From Anadara kagoshimensis (taxonomy: Eukaryota > Mollusca > Bivalvia > Arcoida > Arcidae), in NCBI GenBank assembly GCA_021292105.1, contig CM037862.1, forward strand, positions 1,248,501-1,312,500: a stretch of DNA of 64,000 nucleotides, in the 5' to 3' direction. The notes under the pieces were generated by a model. It searched no databases, had not been told where the DNA came from, and was given only the letters and a program-made list of their open reading frames with translations. Below are positions 1 through 12,500 of the stretch, one piece after another; positions within the stretch are counted from its first letter, which is position 1, and each line of letters starts with the position of its first letter. A program made the position numbers and the translations under genes.

Positions 1-103
1 CATTATAAACTATAAAGGGCCACTAATTCTCAGTATAATTATTATTATTAAAAATAAACCATTTACTGATAGTAAATTTCATCAGTAAAATGTTGATTAA
101 TTG

Positions 104-298
104 CCACCATTTGTTCAGTCAAATTTTGGCATTATAAAGGGCCACCATTTGTTAAGTCAAATTTTGGCATTATAAAGGGCCACCATTTGTTCAGTCAAAT
201 TTTGGGATTATAAAGGGCTGCCATTTGTTAAGTCAAATTTTGGCATTATAAAGGGTCACCATTTGTTCAGTCAAGTTTTTGCATTATAAAGGTGTTTG
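104..298. repeat. 38 bp minisatellite, about 5 copies
   Basis: The unit is GGCATTATAAAGGGCCACC followed by ATTTGTTCAGTCAAATTTT, with small variants. Confidence 0.85.
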
Positions 299-300
299 GT

Positions 301-1229
301 GATATATCAGCTTATGAAAAAGAAGATAGATTTAGAGTGCTTATAAAGGTATATAAAGGTGACATCTCTTTGGGGGGCATTACAGTATAACATTTAGGTT
401 TGGATAAGTTTCGTGACAAAGTAATTGAGGGGTTGCATAACAATGTTTGAGTGTATATGTGTTACATAAATATATGCACTTGTGTGTTTAAGATCTCTAT
501 GTACCAGGTTTTTGACATTTAGGCCAATCTGTAGATCAGAATCCCAAGGTTAATGTTCATGATTCAGCTGACACTAAACCATATATTTCTACAATTTATA
601 TTGCTCATACTACACATCATACAAACTAATTTATTTTGTCCCTCAGTGATATTAATATAAAACCAATATTACATACTGGGTGTATATAACAGTATAATGG
701 TACTATATATACAACACATACAATGACTGAATATTGATAATGAAGAGTTTTAATGCAGATTTAATGGATTTGTTGTTCAAAATGAATCATTGGAGGTCAG
801 GGATGTCATTAAAAGAGAAATACACTGTATATACATTTTGTATATTAAAAATAGGAAGCAATCCATCAACAATGAATGTTTCACTGACAAAGGCCATAAG
901 CTTTTTTTTCAGTTAGATAAAAAATATAACTTGCAAACTCATTGTGTGGTAACAACATTTATATAAGGTATTATATTAATTTAGCACTTGCACTTCACTA
1001 CCTTATACTTTCCTTATGCACAGCGACATTTATAACTGTCAATTCTAGGTATTTCATTGGCTAAGATATTCCCGGTGTTATATGAATTGGAGCAGGGTGT
1101 ATATCGGATAGAAGCCATGCTGTGTTTGTATACGACGGAAAGATAGATTTGTGTTTTGTCTTATTTCGGGAAAGAATCGTCATTTCGGATTGCCCTGTAA
1201 TATATTACTGAGTGTATTATGTAAACAGC
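301..1229. other. AT-rich stretch, no gene recognised
   Basis: No coding exon or strong repeat seen. The segment 1050-1150 is slightly GC-richer with an ATTGG box; it could be promoter-like, but nothing supports a transcript. Confidence 0.4.
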
Positions 1230-1490
1230 AGTTGAGTTGAGTAATGGTGTTTAATGTCCCAGTCAAGAATATTTCACTTATATCAAGACATCGCCAAGCC
1301 TACCAAGACATGGGACCTCGTTTATTTTAAGTTCCCATCCGAAAGAACCGTGACTTTCATGTCATAATGCCAAGGGTTTGGCAAAAGAACAGTCACTACC
1401 CACTTTTAGGTCTTGGTCAGACCCGGCCGGGGTTCGAACCCATGACCTTCCACTTACGGAGCGAGCACAGGAACCATCTAAACAAGACTC
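1230..1490 (-). mobile_element. tRNA-derived SINE (family 1), partial, inverted
   Basis: On the minus strand it has the tRNA-like box B GGTTCGAACCC, then the family body, ending in ACTCAACTCAAC near 1232. It matches copies at 25163 and 54858 along the body. Confidence 0.75.
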
Positions 1491-1984
1491 TGTTCCATAA
1501 ACAGGGTTGTTTACTTGTTATAGTTGTGTCTTGCCATAAAGTGATTTGTAATGAGTGATGTGAATTGAACTGAGAATTAAATTAAAAGTGATTGAATAAA
1601 CAGAACCCTTGAAGAAAATTGTGGTGATTTATTGTCACCAGTAACCCTATTACAATTGTTCACTCTAGCCCAGGTTTTTTTTAGACATGTCAGTTTTCAA
1701 AACATCCTCTAAAACACAGCAATGTCACTCAATATTTTTGCATTCATGTTATGTTGAATATTGCCCATTTAGGCCTTAACAATGTGACCATTTTGTAAAA
1801 TGTAGAATCAGTGGCCACATCTAGAATAAATACCAAGTAATATGAGATATCAGATGACTTGGCTCCTTTATAGCCTTGGTAGTAATTGTCAGTGGTTATG
1901 AATAAATGTGGTTTTGCATCCTTGTTTAAATCCTTTAATTTACATCTAGATGTTATCAGTTATATGTTACATATGATATACACT

Positions 1985-2745
1985 GTAAATGGATGATATT
2001 TTTTTGTCGTGTCATACAGTACACAGTGTGCTGGATGACATTATTTTTTGTCGTGTCATACAGTACACAGTGTGCTGGATGACATTATTTTTTGTCGTGT
2101 CATACAGTACACAGTGTGCTTATGACGTTAAATGGATGATATTATTTTTTGTCTTGTCATACGGTACACAGTGTGCTTATGACGTTAAATGGATGATATT
2201 ATTTTTTGTCGTGTCATACGGTACACAGTGTGCTTATGATGTTAAATGGATGATATTTTTTGTCATGTTATACCTACACAGTATGCTTATGACGTTAAAT
2301 GGATGATATTTTTTGTCATGTCATACCTACACAGTGTGCTTGTGACGTTAAATGGATGATATTTTTTGTCATGTCATAGGTACACAGTGTGCTTATGACG
2401 TTAAATGGATGATATTATTTTTTGTCGTGTCATACGGTACACAGTGTGCTTATGACGTTAAATGGATGATATTATTTTTTGTCATGTCATACCCAGTGTG
2501 CTTATGATGTTTAATGGATGATATTATTTTATGTCATGTCATAGGGTACACATTGTGCTTATGACGTTAAATGGATGATATTATTTTTTGTCATGTCATA
2601 GGTACACAGTGTGCTTATGATGTTAAATGGATGACATTATTTTTTGTCATGTCATACGATCCATAGTGTGCTTATGACGTTAAATGGATGATATTTTTTG
2701 TCATGTCATACCTACACAGTATGCTTATGACGTTAAATGGTCTTT
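1985..2745. repeat. Minisatellite, 45-60 bp unit, about 14 copies
   Basis: The unit is TATGACGTTAAATGGATGAT plus ATTATTTTTTGTCATGTCAT plus ACGGTACACAGTGTGCT. The array resumes for one more stretch at 3077-3147 after an insertion. Confidence 0.9.
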
Positions 2746-3076
2746 TGGGAAAAGGCCCTAAACTAAAAATTGGGAAAAACTATCAACTTTCTGCTCATTT
2801 TGGGAAAACTTCGACATCATATCAGAAGTTGGTTTACTCACGACCTCAGAAGCCTTTGATGTAGAAGCAGTATTTTCATGTTGCTTTTCAGATGTTGTTT
2901 TAAGATAATCTAGAATCCTATTCTTGATTTTGCTGATTGGAGGGATTCACAAAATTTACTTTCGATTTTGTTTAAAAACAACACAATTTTCTAATTGGGA
3001 ATTTTCTCAGTTTTCCATTTTCCCATTGGGAATGGGGCCGAATTTCGGCCCTAAATAGGCTCTTGATGAATCCCTG
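2741..3076. mobile_element. Insertion inside the minisatellite, about 335 bp
   Basis: Unrelated sequence starting TCTTTTGGGAAAAGGCCC and ending near GGGCCGAATTTCGGCCCT splits the array. GGGAAAA/TTTTCCCA motifs recur inside, but clear terminal repeats are not resolved. Confidence 0.5.
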
Positions 3077-3271
3077 TAATATTATTTTTTGTCATGTCAT
3101 ACCTAGTGTGACTATGACGTTAAATGGATGATATTATTTTTTGTTGCCATGTCTTCATCTCGAGGATATTATGATATTAACCTACCCAGGTCAAATTGAT
3201 GAAATACTGAATGTTGTACATATAACTACTTGCAGAAGCTGTAGTACAGTTTTAACATTCAAAGTTGAATA

Positions 3272-3532
3272 GGGACTGGGGTTTTCACAATCATTCCTTA
3301 GCTAAGATTTTCCTTAACTTAAATCTTGCAAAATTTCAAATCTTTATAATGTTGTTAATTTTGAAGATATTCAGGAACTTAAGGTGTCAATTTTAAGATA
3401 ATTGTTAGAATTAAACATTTGCATTTAGTTTTGACAAAAATATTTACCAGCAGTTCCAAAAAGAGATTACAAAAATTTGCTAAATTTAAGTTAAGGAAAA
3501 TCTTAGCTAAGGAATGATTGTGAAACCGGGGC
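3272..3532. mobile_element. Inverted-repeat MITE
   Basis: Terminal arms of about 50 bp: TTTCACAATCATTCCTTAGC at the left and its complement GCTAAGGAATGATTGTGAAA at the right, outside a diverged centre. Confidence 0.75.
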
Positions 3533-3535
3533 CTG

Positions 3536-3790
3536 GGCAAGTAGTTTAAACAGTGTGGTCTTACAAATTACAGCACCTCTCACCTGACCTAGGTTCAAAT
3601 CCCACTTGGTACAGATTCTAGTATTAGAAAGTTTACTTGCCAGAGTATTGTATAAAAATGCTGAATATTTATAATATTTATTTTACCTACAATAAACCGA
3701 GATTTACATTATTTAACTCTATTATTGATGAATGAGGTATTACAGGTCAAGGGAGACTAAGTTTTTCTTTTCTGTATATCATATTTTATA
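3536..3790 (+). mobile_element. tRNA-related SINE (family 2)
   Basis: It shows a pattern shared with copies near 15710, 29852 and 50556: CTCACC...CTAGGTTCAAATCCCACTTG, then CAGATTCTAGTATTAGAAAG, then a variable 3' region. Confidence 0.55.
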
Positions 3791-3949
3791 ATGCCTCAAA
3801 CTTGGCATTACATTAATAAAGATTTATAAACTGATAAAATTATATACAATAACATGTGTGTATTTGTATGATACATATTAAACACAAACATGCATCTTCA
3901 TCTCTGAAAAATAGGGTAATCCAGACACAAATATATAAATGGCTTATAT

Positions 3950-4160
3950 ATATATACATATCAAAAACAAACATACTAATCCATGTCCAAATCATAATCC
4001 AGAAGCAAAGTAAAAAATTTGGAACTGACAAGTTAGGTTAGACACATGAACTTCCACCAGGGAATTGAGGCCGGGTGCTTCGGAAGGGTAAGCACCTCCT
4101 GTTTAGCTAGCTACACCCGCCACGTGTGTAATCAAAATTGTGTGAAAGGAACATGGAACT
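3950..4160. repeat. Dispersed repeat, copy 1
   Basis: AAAAACAAACATACTAATCC, ATGTCCAAATCATAATCC, then GAACTTCCACCAGGGAATTG and GGTAAGCACCTCCTGTTTAG. It is shared with 5900-6060. Its first part matches the unit of the array at 59.2-60.5 kb. Confidence 0.75.
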
Positions 4161-4262
4161 ATGAGACGTCAAATATATCCAGGGCAATCCTGGACACAGA
4201 GACATCAAACTTATCAACAATACTGTGATGAGGGCCATAAAACGTTTTTTGAGCCTTGTATA

Positions 4263-4268
<6 letters not shown>

Positions 4269-4312
<44 letters not shown>
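4269..4312. repeat. (TA)n microsatellite
   Basis: Uninterrupted TA run directly against the left end of the MITE at 4311. Confidence 0.95.
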
Positions 4313-4315
<3 letters not shown>

Positions 4316-4476
4316 TCCAACCTGCCTTAAAGGCCACCTCTATATAAGGACCACCTGCTTATAAAGGCCAGTAGAATCATATCCCAATTGCTCTTTATCC
4401 ATATTATTTAAACCTGTATATAAAGGCCACTTTTACTGGTTCCCTTACGTGGCCTTTATAGTCTGATTTGACTGTA
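4311..4476. mobile_element. Tc1/mariner-type MITE (TACAGTC family)
   Basis: The ends are TACAGTCCAACC and GATTTGACTGTA. The interior has palindromic AAAGGCCAC/GTGGCCTTT and TATATAAGG blocks. TA duplication plus CAGTC ends suggests mariner-like mobilisation. Confidence 0.7.
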
Positions 4477-4479
4477 TTT

Positions 4480-5300
4480 ATATATATATGTATATAGATA
4501 AGTAATGTTGAAAGCATCCACAGTATTGATGAAGTCAAAATATCATTATTGTATTGTTGAAAATATCTCTGACCTAGGTGATAATGGGAATACCAAATTC
4601 TAGTAGAATTGAGCCCTTTGGTAGGTACATGGTGATTGGACTAACAAACTGACTGTAGGATCTGCTCTGTTGGGTGGGTGGTGAGGAGGTCAACAAACTT
4701 ATGAAACCACAGAATCAAATAGTGGTACCATTCCTTGCTATACCACACATTAATTGTACTTTGAATGGTTCATTACCTGTATATAAATTGTATTATAGAC
4801 ACATTTGATAGTACTTTACAAAATAATCTGGTTTGTTAAGTTTAAAAGTTAAAAATTGATATAGAAAACAATTTTTTTATTTATTTAGTTGTTGACCTAG
4901 TTATTTGATCATCTAATCTATCAAGTATATATAATTATATCACTTATTTGAACATGTTTTTATCAGTTAGTATTTTTATAGAGGTATATAGGTTTACAAT
5001 CTGTAGTGAGACCTAAGTACCAGCTTGTACTTAAAACAATAGAACTTTGATACCTATAACATGATAACTTGATTTCATTCAGTTTCATTTTTTCTTTGTC
5101 ACCTTTTTGAACCTGAATACTCAAACACCTCTTATATAAACTTTAAACATGGTTTTATCTTAAGTACCATAGTTATGATATACATATATATATTTACATA
5201 TGTGATGTTTTATCATATTAAGCTCTGTTTTAGAGCAAATGTAATTACAGGGGTATATGTATAATTACCATTGCTGAAGGGTTTTCACTCATTTGTTCAA
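4480..5300. other. AT-rich stretch, no gene recognised
   Basis: Unique AT-rich sequence. I see no exon, long inverted repeat or tandem array. Confidence 0.4.
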
Positions 5301-5309
5301 ATTAATAAA

Positions 5310-5645
5310 CACATGACGTTATTGATTTGCTGTTCCACCAGTTGGAAATGCATGTCTTAAATGGCAAATGTTTTATGTTTTTTTCATGATTAAAAAACAA
5401 AAAACAATTTTAAAAATGAGAAATGTAAATATAAACATTGAATTGTCTAGAAATAGTAATGCATATACACAAGACGTCATTGATTTGTTGTTCCAACAAT
5501 TGGAAATGCATGTTTTAAATGGCAAATGTTTTATGTTTTTCGTGATAAACACCCCCCCCCCCCCCAAAAAAAAAAAAAAAAACAATTTGCAAAAATGTGA
5601 ATTGTAAATAAAACCATTGAACTGTCTTGAAAAAGCATTTATATT
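5310..5645. repeat. Two-copy tandem duplication, about 160 bp
   Basis: GTTGGAAATGCATGTCTTAA at about 5340 and ATTGGAAATGCATGTTTTAA at about 5499 lie in the same context, with a third partial copy near 5770. Between the copies is a homopolymer C/A run at 5552-5582. Confidence 0.75.
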
Positions 5646-5899
5646 GCTATAACTTCCATTGCAGTGCAAACACAAACTAATTATTACACTCAGTCACACA
5701 TTATTCAGTTTATTATCACACATTATTCAGTTTATTTAGCTTGGCAGTGGAAGTTATACTATAATAGCACTATAAAAACCATTTCCAGACAGTTTAATGG
5801 CTACATTTACATTTCTCATGTTAGGTTAATTTATTTTTTAATAAGATGAATAACCTTGATACTTGGTGTAGACATGTGTAAATATCACAGTATTAGGCA

Positions 5900-6130
5900 T
5901 CAAAATCAAAAACAAACATACCAATTCATGTCCAAATCACAATCCCAAAGCAAAGTAAAAACTTTGAAAACTGGCAAATTAAGTTTAATGTGAACTTCCA
6001 CCAGGCAATTGAGGCTGGGTGCTCAGGAAGGGTAAAGACCTCCTGTTTAGACTAAATAGTTAGCTATGCCTTCCTCATGTGAAATCAAAATTGAGAATGA
6101 AAGGAACATGGAACTATCTGACATCAAATA
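5900..6130. repeat. Dispersed repeat, copy 2
   Basis: AAAAACAAACATACCAATTC, CACAATCCCAAAGCAAAG and GAACTTCCACCAGGCAATTG align with the 3950 copy over more than 150 bp. Confidence 0.75.
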
Positions 6131-6315
6131 AATCCTGGATAATAAATCAAACAAAACACAATCGCTTATGATGTCCTTAAAATTAGTTCAGTTATGACAT
6201 GTTTTCTGTTTTTTCTGGATTTGTTCAAACATCACAGTAATAAAGTAGTACCAAAATTAAAACTGAAATTAGAAGTATTTCTTTAATTTATTACTTATTT
6301 TTGTTCTACTTTCAG

Positions 6316-6501
6316 AAGCCAAAATGTAAGTTATAATTTATAAGAGATGATCTAAGTATGGGATCAATGCCCTGGAATGAAGTAAGTCTACATCATATAC
6401 TGAGTACAAATCCCAGGAGTATAAAGTGGACAACGCAGCGTAAAGTTATCATCTGGAAACGTAACAAAGATAGTATTGGTATAAAGATTGAAGTTTATGA
6501 A
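6316..6501 (+). other. Uncertain 5' end of the PDZ-COR-death gene
   Basis: A strong acceptor (polypyrimidine then TTTCAG) ends at 6315, and 10 nt later GTAAGT occurs, so a tiny 10-nt exon 6316-6325 is possible. A further GTAAGT lies at 6382-6387 and a CAG acceptor-like site ends at 6416. The reading frame used by PDZ1 is closed by a stop at 6334-6336, so either translation starts at ATG 6358/6367 or a later acceptor within this stretch joins unseen upstream exons. No convincing coding exon was found between 1 and 6300. Confidence 0.35.
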
Positions 6502-9500
6502 GTAAGTGTTTGGATATTGGAAGGAAGGGTTATGATTTGTATCCTCCACTTACATTTTAATTTTGACTGAAAAAGTCCTTAAAATGATGGAATCAAGCCA
6601 ATTTGTTTAACGATTCTGTAATAATTAAAAAAAAAAATTTAATCGGAATTAAGTGGTTCTGGGATAAAAAAAAGTATAAATTCATGTAACTAACATTAAC
6701 TAAAAAATTAAAGTTAACCTTGCTTATATATATATTCTTTTTGATGAAATTTGAAGCAAAATGGCCTTTAAACAGTGGCCTTAATGGACTTGATTATCTC
6801 TATATAGAGGTAGATACTATAGCAGGTTTACTGTTAATATCCAAAATGTAAGTTTCCAAGGAAAAAATATGTTTCTTTTTAACTTGCAAGTTTAAAAATG
6901 ATAGGATAGCGTTATTAGGTCACAGATACATGTTGAGTAGAGAGAAACAATGTGATGTTACATCCCAGTCAATGCTTTAATCACTTGTATTGAGACAGTA
7001 AAAAAATCATAGTTCACAGAAAAAACCATCAACCTTTGGCAAGTCAGCTTTCCAACACTAGAATATGCTTGGGTCAACTTGGAAATGAGGAGGTGAGAGG
7101 CACTGTATTAACATAAGCCAATACTGTAGACCAATTGAACACTTAGGCTTTTTGTCGGAGATGGTTAAGAATAGTCCAAACTGGTCTGATTACAGATAAT
7201 TTCACAAACTGTATAATAAGAATTATTAGCTGTAGAAAACTTTCACAGTTTTAATCTTATAAGTTATTTTTGGTAAGAAATTTTCACAGTTCTGGCTGTA
7301 AGTAAAGACACAATTGACACAAGAAATTTTCACTGAGAAGATACATGTATATTCGATGTACATAAGTCGCAGTGAACATTGGGAATACATGTATTTCTTC
7401 TTATACAGTAAATTTTGTTTTATTATTTTGCAGGATCAAGAAAATTCATATGTAATAATAACCAAAGTGAAGGAGGAGTGTGACCTCCAATATGGTGACA
7501 ATTTACAAATATTTGATCGAATAATAAAAATAAATGACACTGATATTACATCTCTGAATAAACAAGAAGTACACACATTTATCCATCATTGTAAACAGTA
7601 TCATAGTATTGTTGTACATGTGTGTAGTCCAGTTAAAGTCCTAGGACAGAAACGCCCCGCTGATCAGTCATACGAGGAAAACATGGGAAAGGTCAAAGGT
7701 GACAAAAGTACGGGTAAAAGACTAGCTAAGTCTAACAGTGTTGATAGTTCTGAGAAAAAAGAACCAAATGAGAGTGATGCTCTTCTACCCGGGGACGGTC
7801 CACCATCAGGGGACAGTAATCCCTGTTTAACATGTGGTATTGGAGCCATAGCCGAGAACGAACGGACACAGTCCTTACCATTAACTGATAACTTAGTCAG
7901 GTTAAACTTAGAGGAAGATAGAATTCAATCTATGCCAATGACTAGTCATCCATGTTCACGGAACGGACAAGGAATGTGTATCCATGATCATAGCCAGTCC
8001 AATGATGGGAACGTTAATGCTTGGACAGGAACTGGTCTCAAAAAATTGGACTGTAACTCTTGGAAGCGGTTACAAATGATAGGACCTGCTGTTGTTTTAA
8101 AATTTCCACACATAGTAAAATGGGATCCCAATACAAAAGTTGTGACACTTCACCGTGGTAACAAAGGAACATTTGGATTTACATATAAGGTCAAGGCTGC
8201 TAAGGTAGGTCAAAGAATTAAATATGATTTTGTTATGATGTAAGTTAAAAATATTATGAACTTATTTTCTAGAAAAATGGGTTTCTTAAGTTTAAGTTTC
8301 AAATTGTATGACAGTGGAGCATCAGTGAAATCACTATGGTAACTGAAAGACATTAATCTTGTATTCTGCAAATTCCATTTATGTTTAGGGCTTCCTTCAA
8401 ACCCTTCCCTTTGAAGGTCAAATTGATTTTCTTTCAAGTGTCAAGAGTCAAACCATATAAGTGCAATTGATTCATCCTGATAGTTAATTGTCAAAACATA
8501 GTCACAAGGATCTAATTAAAGCTCTATCAGGGTTTTCCCTCCGTTTTTAAAACTTGGAGACATGTGTCCCCTTACCATAAAATTTTGAGGGACAAATAAA
8601 ATTTTCGGGGGACATAACAACAAAGTTGTTTAAAGCAAAAGGAAGTGGGACTGGCCATAAAAGTTTACAGAAATTAAATATGGACATGTGATACTGGGGA
8701 AATAATTTCGAATTATCAAGATAATTAAATTTTGTCACGTCATTTCACACGTGGACGTCTTGTGCGTTGTCCGCCCCTTTTGAAATCCGACTGGGGCTTC
8801 AAGTCCAATACTGCTTATCAATAAGATTTAGAAGACTTGTATCTTGAAAGTGTGGAGGTCTGAAAAATTGTTGAACCCACCGACGAAGGTTTTCTTCACG
8901 CTGAATAATTCAGTGAAGTTCAAGTGAACCATGTGTAACTCTGAAACCAAGAATTTCTGAAATGTTGAATTTTTTGGGGTACAGACAGACTGGCAACAGA
9001 TTCAGAATCTGATTTTCACGTTTGTGTGATTTTTAGTCAAAAATACTAAATAGTTTTTGGATGACATGACAGTATGTGTGCAAACAATCGCTGAAAATGC
9101 TATACATATACAGGTTAACTAGCTTGGACTACAACTTTTCCGTTTGGCAAAAACGAAAAACGAACTGAAGCGGAATATTTCTGACTCGCATTCCATCAAG
9201 ATTGCGCTATCATGGGCACATTTGATGGTTTTTTATGGGACATTAGTGATGAAACCCGGCAAAACGTAGCTTTTTTTAATGAAATTGAAAATATAATAAT
9301 GTAACTCTAGAGTTTTTCCCCACAATGTTCTTTAATAGTTCATTCTTTTAGGAATTTCTCAAAATTTCTCACATTTCCTATAAATTAAATTCTGGGTACT
9401 GGAAATAGTGATTTGGCCACCAGGAAATTGTGAATAGAAGCTAGTTGAAACACATTCTGATATTTCTGTGTCATTGTGGATAAGAAATGGTCAGTGTGTG

Positions 9501-12500
9501 TACAGGACACGGATGTATAAAACCAATTAAAAGTGATCATTAATCAACCCTAATTAGAATATCATGTAGTATTATGCTTATTGGTTAAGTAATAAATCAA
9601 TAAATTAATTTACTTTAATGATGCTTTGTGCAATTAGGTGAGTAGGTCAAGCAGTCCAGCTTAAAATATCAGCCTATGTCTATATCTCATTTCTGTAAGT
9701 CACACCTGTGTGTCTCTATTGTTATTTAATAGTAGTAATTCACCGGTTTATGTATTTACATTGTAGAATGCTGATGACTTGTTTACTTTGGTAGAGAATG
9801 TCGTCCCTGAGGGTCCTGCTGCTGGTCACTTAATGGTGGGTGACTGGATCAGGTCAGTGAATGGACGACCATTACAAACACCAAAAGAGGTATTTATAAT
9901 AACAGACTCATAAGGTAACAAAAATCAGCCATAGAAAGCCACTCATGCATGATTAATTATTATTGTTCCTATCTGTCTTCATACCAGCCTGAAGAACAAA
10001 AAACAAAATTTCCTTCCTTAAAAAAAGATATTTAAAACTTTTATAGCATATAAGAGGGTTAATTTCTATTTTCCAGTGATTTGATTATTTTGAATCATGT
10101 TTTCATGTGCATTTTGTTAAAATTGACAAGTGGGTTGTAAGTTGTAACCAAGTTGTCAAGTAAGTCATAATCAAGTTGTCAAGGTGACAAGTAGGTTGTA
10201 ATCAAGTAGTCAAGGTTGAAATTTAGTTGTCAAGATGACAAGTTAGCTGTAACCAAGTTGTCAAGGTGACTAGTGGATGTATTCAAGTAGTTAAGTAGGT
10301 CAAAATTGAGTTATCATGTAGAAGAGTTAGCTGTAAGTTTTCAAGGTGACCAGTGGGTTGTAATCAAGTTAATATATTTTTCTACTTGTAGGCTCTAGGA
10401 ATTACAAGCTTGATTAAAGAAGCAACGGAACTTAGAATAGTTTTACAGCGACCTGATTTGGATGATATGCCTACACAGAACTTTACTGGCGCTTCTCCGA
10501 TATCGCTATATCCTGAGTTACATGTGCTAAATGAGGGGGCAGCTGGGATTCCCCTGGATTCTGTTACCGTGGGTAATTTAACAGAGAGATCACCAATCTT
10601 CAAAAAGGTTCCTTACGATAGACAGAGCAGTATGTCATCTTTGACATATGATAGACAGAACAGTGCATCATCTATGACATCATTAATACCAAAACCAGGA
10701 AATGCTGAGAGCAAAAAACCAATCTTCACTCCAAGATCAACAGACGCAGGAAGAGAAACTAAAAGTGATATGTTTAGAGCTAGGAAGTCACCTGATCAGC
10801 AAGATAGTGGACTTAAAACGCCGGACTCAAATACAGATAATACAGCCATAGAGAACCTAGACACCATGCAGATTAGACTAGATGTACAGTCACCACAAAA
10901 TTCTCAGTTAAATAAAACAGTTAACCTTCCTAAAGTAAGAGTGTTTATTTGTGGTAGTGAGGCTCGGAGTTTAGCCAGGTTGATATTACCTGAGTCATTA
11001 AATCCATCTAATCAAACCGATATTTCTAACAGGAAGTACATGTGTCTGAAGTGCACTATGGGAATGGACAGACAGGGTAAGATTAGCTTTACACCCTGGT
11101 CTGCGTTTGATCATTTACTACAGGACAGTGGTGATATGACAAGTCTCCATGCAAGTAGTGACTCTCTAGCTCAGTTAGCAAGGGAACAGGAAGATTCCTC
11201 TACATTTCTCCATAAAGGATTCGTTAATATGGAATTTTTCATTGTACCAGATGAGAAGTTTTTTCATCACTGTTGCCAGTATTTATTTACAAGAACCAGT
11301 TTGTTTATGTTGACTTTTGATGGCGACAAAATGATCAATTCTGCAGCAGGTGAAATGTCTCGTTTAGAAAACATGATTCACACCATTAGGTGTTTTGTTG
11401 GCTACGAGTGTCAAATTCTGACATATGGACTTGTCGGGAGTGACCAAGTAGACGTGGCCTCTTCTGTCACTGTTGATGAAGTACAAACTCTATTTTACAC
11501 TGCATATGGCAATCAACTTCAAAAATATAGTGTAGCAATGCCATTCATATTTAACTCATCAGCTGATCAGAACACTAGTTACGCAGATGTATGTCGTCAA
11601 TTACAGAATAGTATTTGGAAAACCGTTAGTGACACTGTACAGAAACAGCATGTTCTGATGGCATCACTGGCTGTGTTACAACAGTTAGAGCTATACAAAC
11701 GGAAAGGACAAACCATGATTACAGAGGATGACTTTAGGAATATATTTAAACGTGTAGCACCTAATGGAGAACAAGACCTGCAACAGATGGTGTCAGTGGA
11801 TCTAAAGGATTATGGTGTCATATTGTCCTCAAGTATGTATGATTTAAAGTTAAGATTACATATACAACTTCTCCAGTAGTATAGAAAGGCCACTTAAATG
11901 GAAATTTAGAATGTGATTTATAGTTGTCTCCCCTTGCTGTCTCTTTTTATAATATTTCACTGTTATTAATTTCTGCAGCTTCTATGGTTGATGATCTTGT
12001 GGTACAAGTGAATCAATCTTACTGATATATTAAAACCCCTGACCCGCTTCTAGAATGAAGACTGCCTTGGAAAAAGTTTACTTTATATATTTCATTTTAT
12101 AGCTACATTTTAATTCTTCAGATTTCAGTTCTCTGTCCTCACAACATACTTATATAACAGTATTGCAATAAGTTATATGTTACTATGGGTTAATTGAAAT
12201 TGGATAACTAGGGGTAGTACTTTCCTGGTAAGAAAAAAATGGTTGGTCCATCAGAATTTAACAGTTTATCAAGGGTCCGAATGTAAAATCAATTAAGGTC
12301 CTGGGTCTCTGACTGGTAGAATTTTAAACCCCTGCTATATTGTTTTCTAACATCTTTTGTTAAGACTAACTATATCTTCAATTCTTTAATTATTCATTTT
12401 CAGAATTGGCACCTTTATCTAGGTCAAGCTCACAGTGTTTAGACTCTTTGATGTTCATAGAACCAGAAATCCTCCTAGCCAGTATTCAGAATTTAATCTT

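Noticed and set aside
1989-2306. 105-codon open frame
   Set aside because: It lies entirely in the 57 bp minisatellite; the peptide is a repeat of the unit.
11833-11879. Stop codon TAG at 11877 as the end of the long PDZ/Roc exon
   Set aside because: The donor GTATGT at 11833 joins in phase to 12404 and continues the COR domain, so the stop is intronic.
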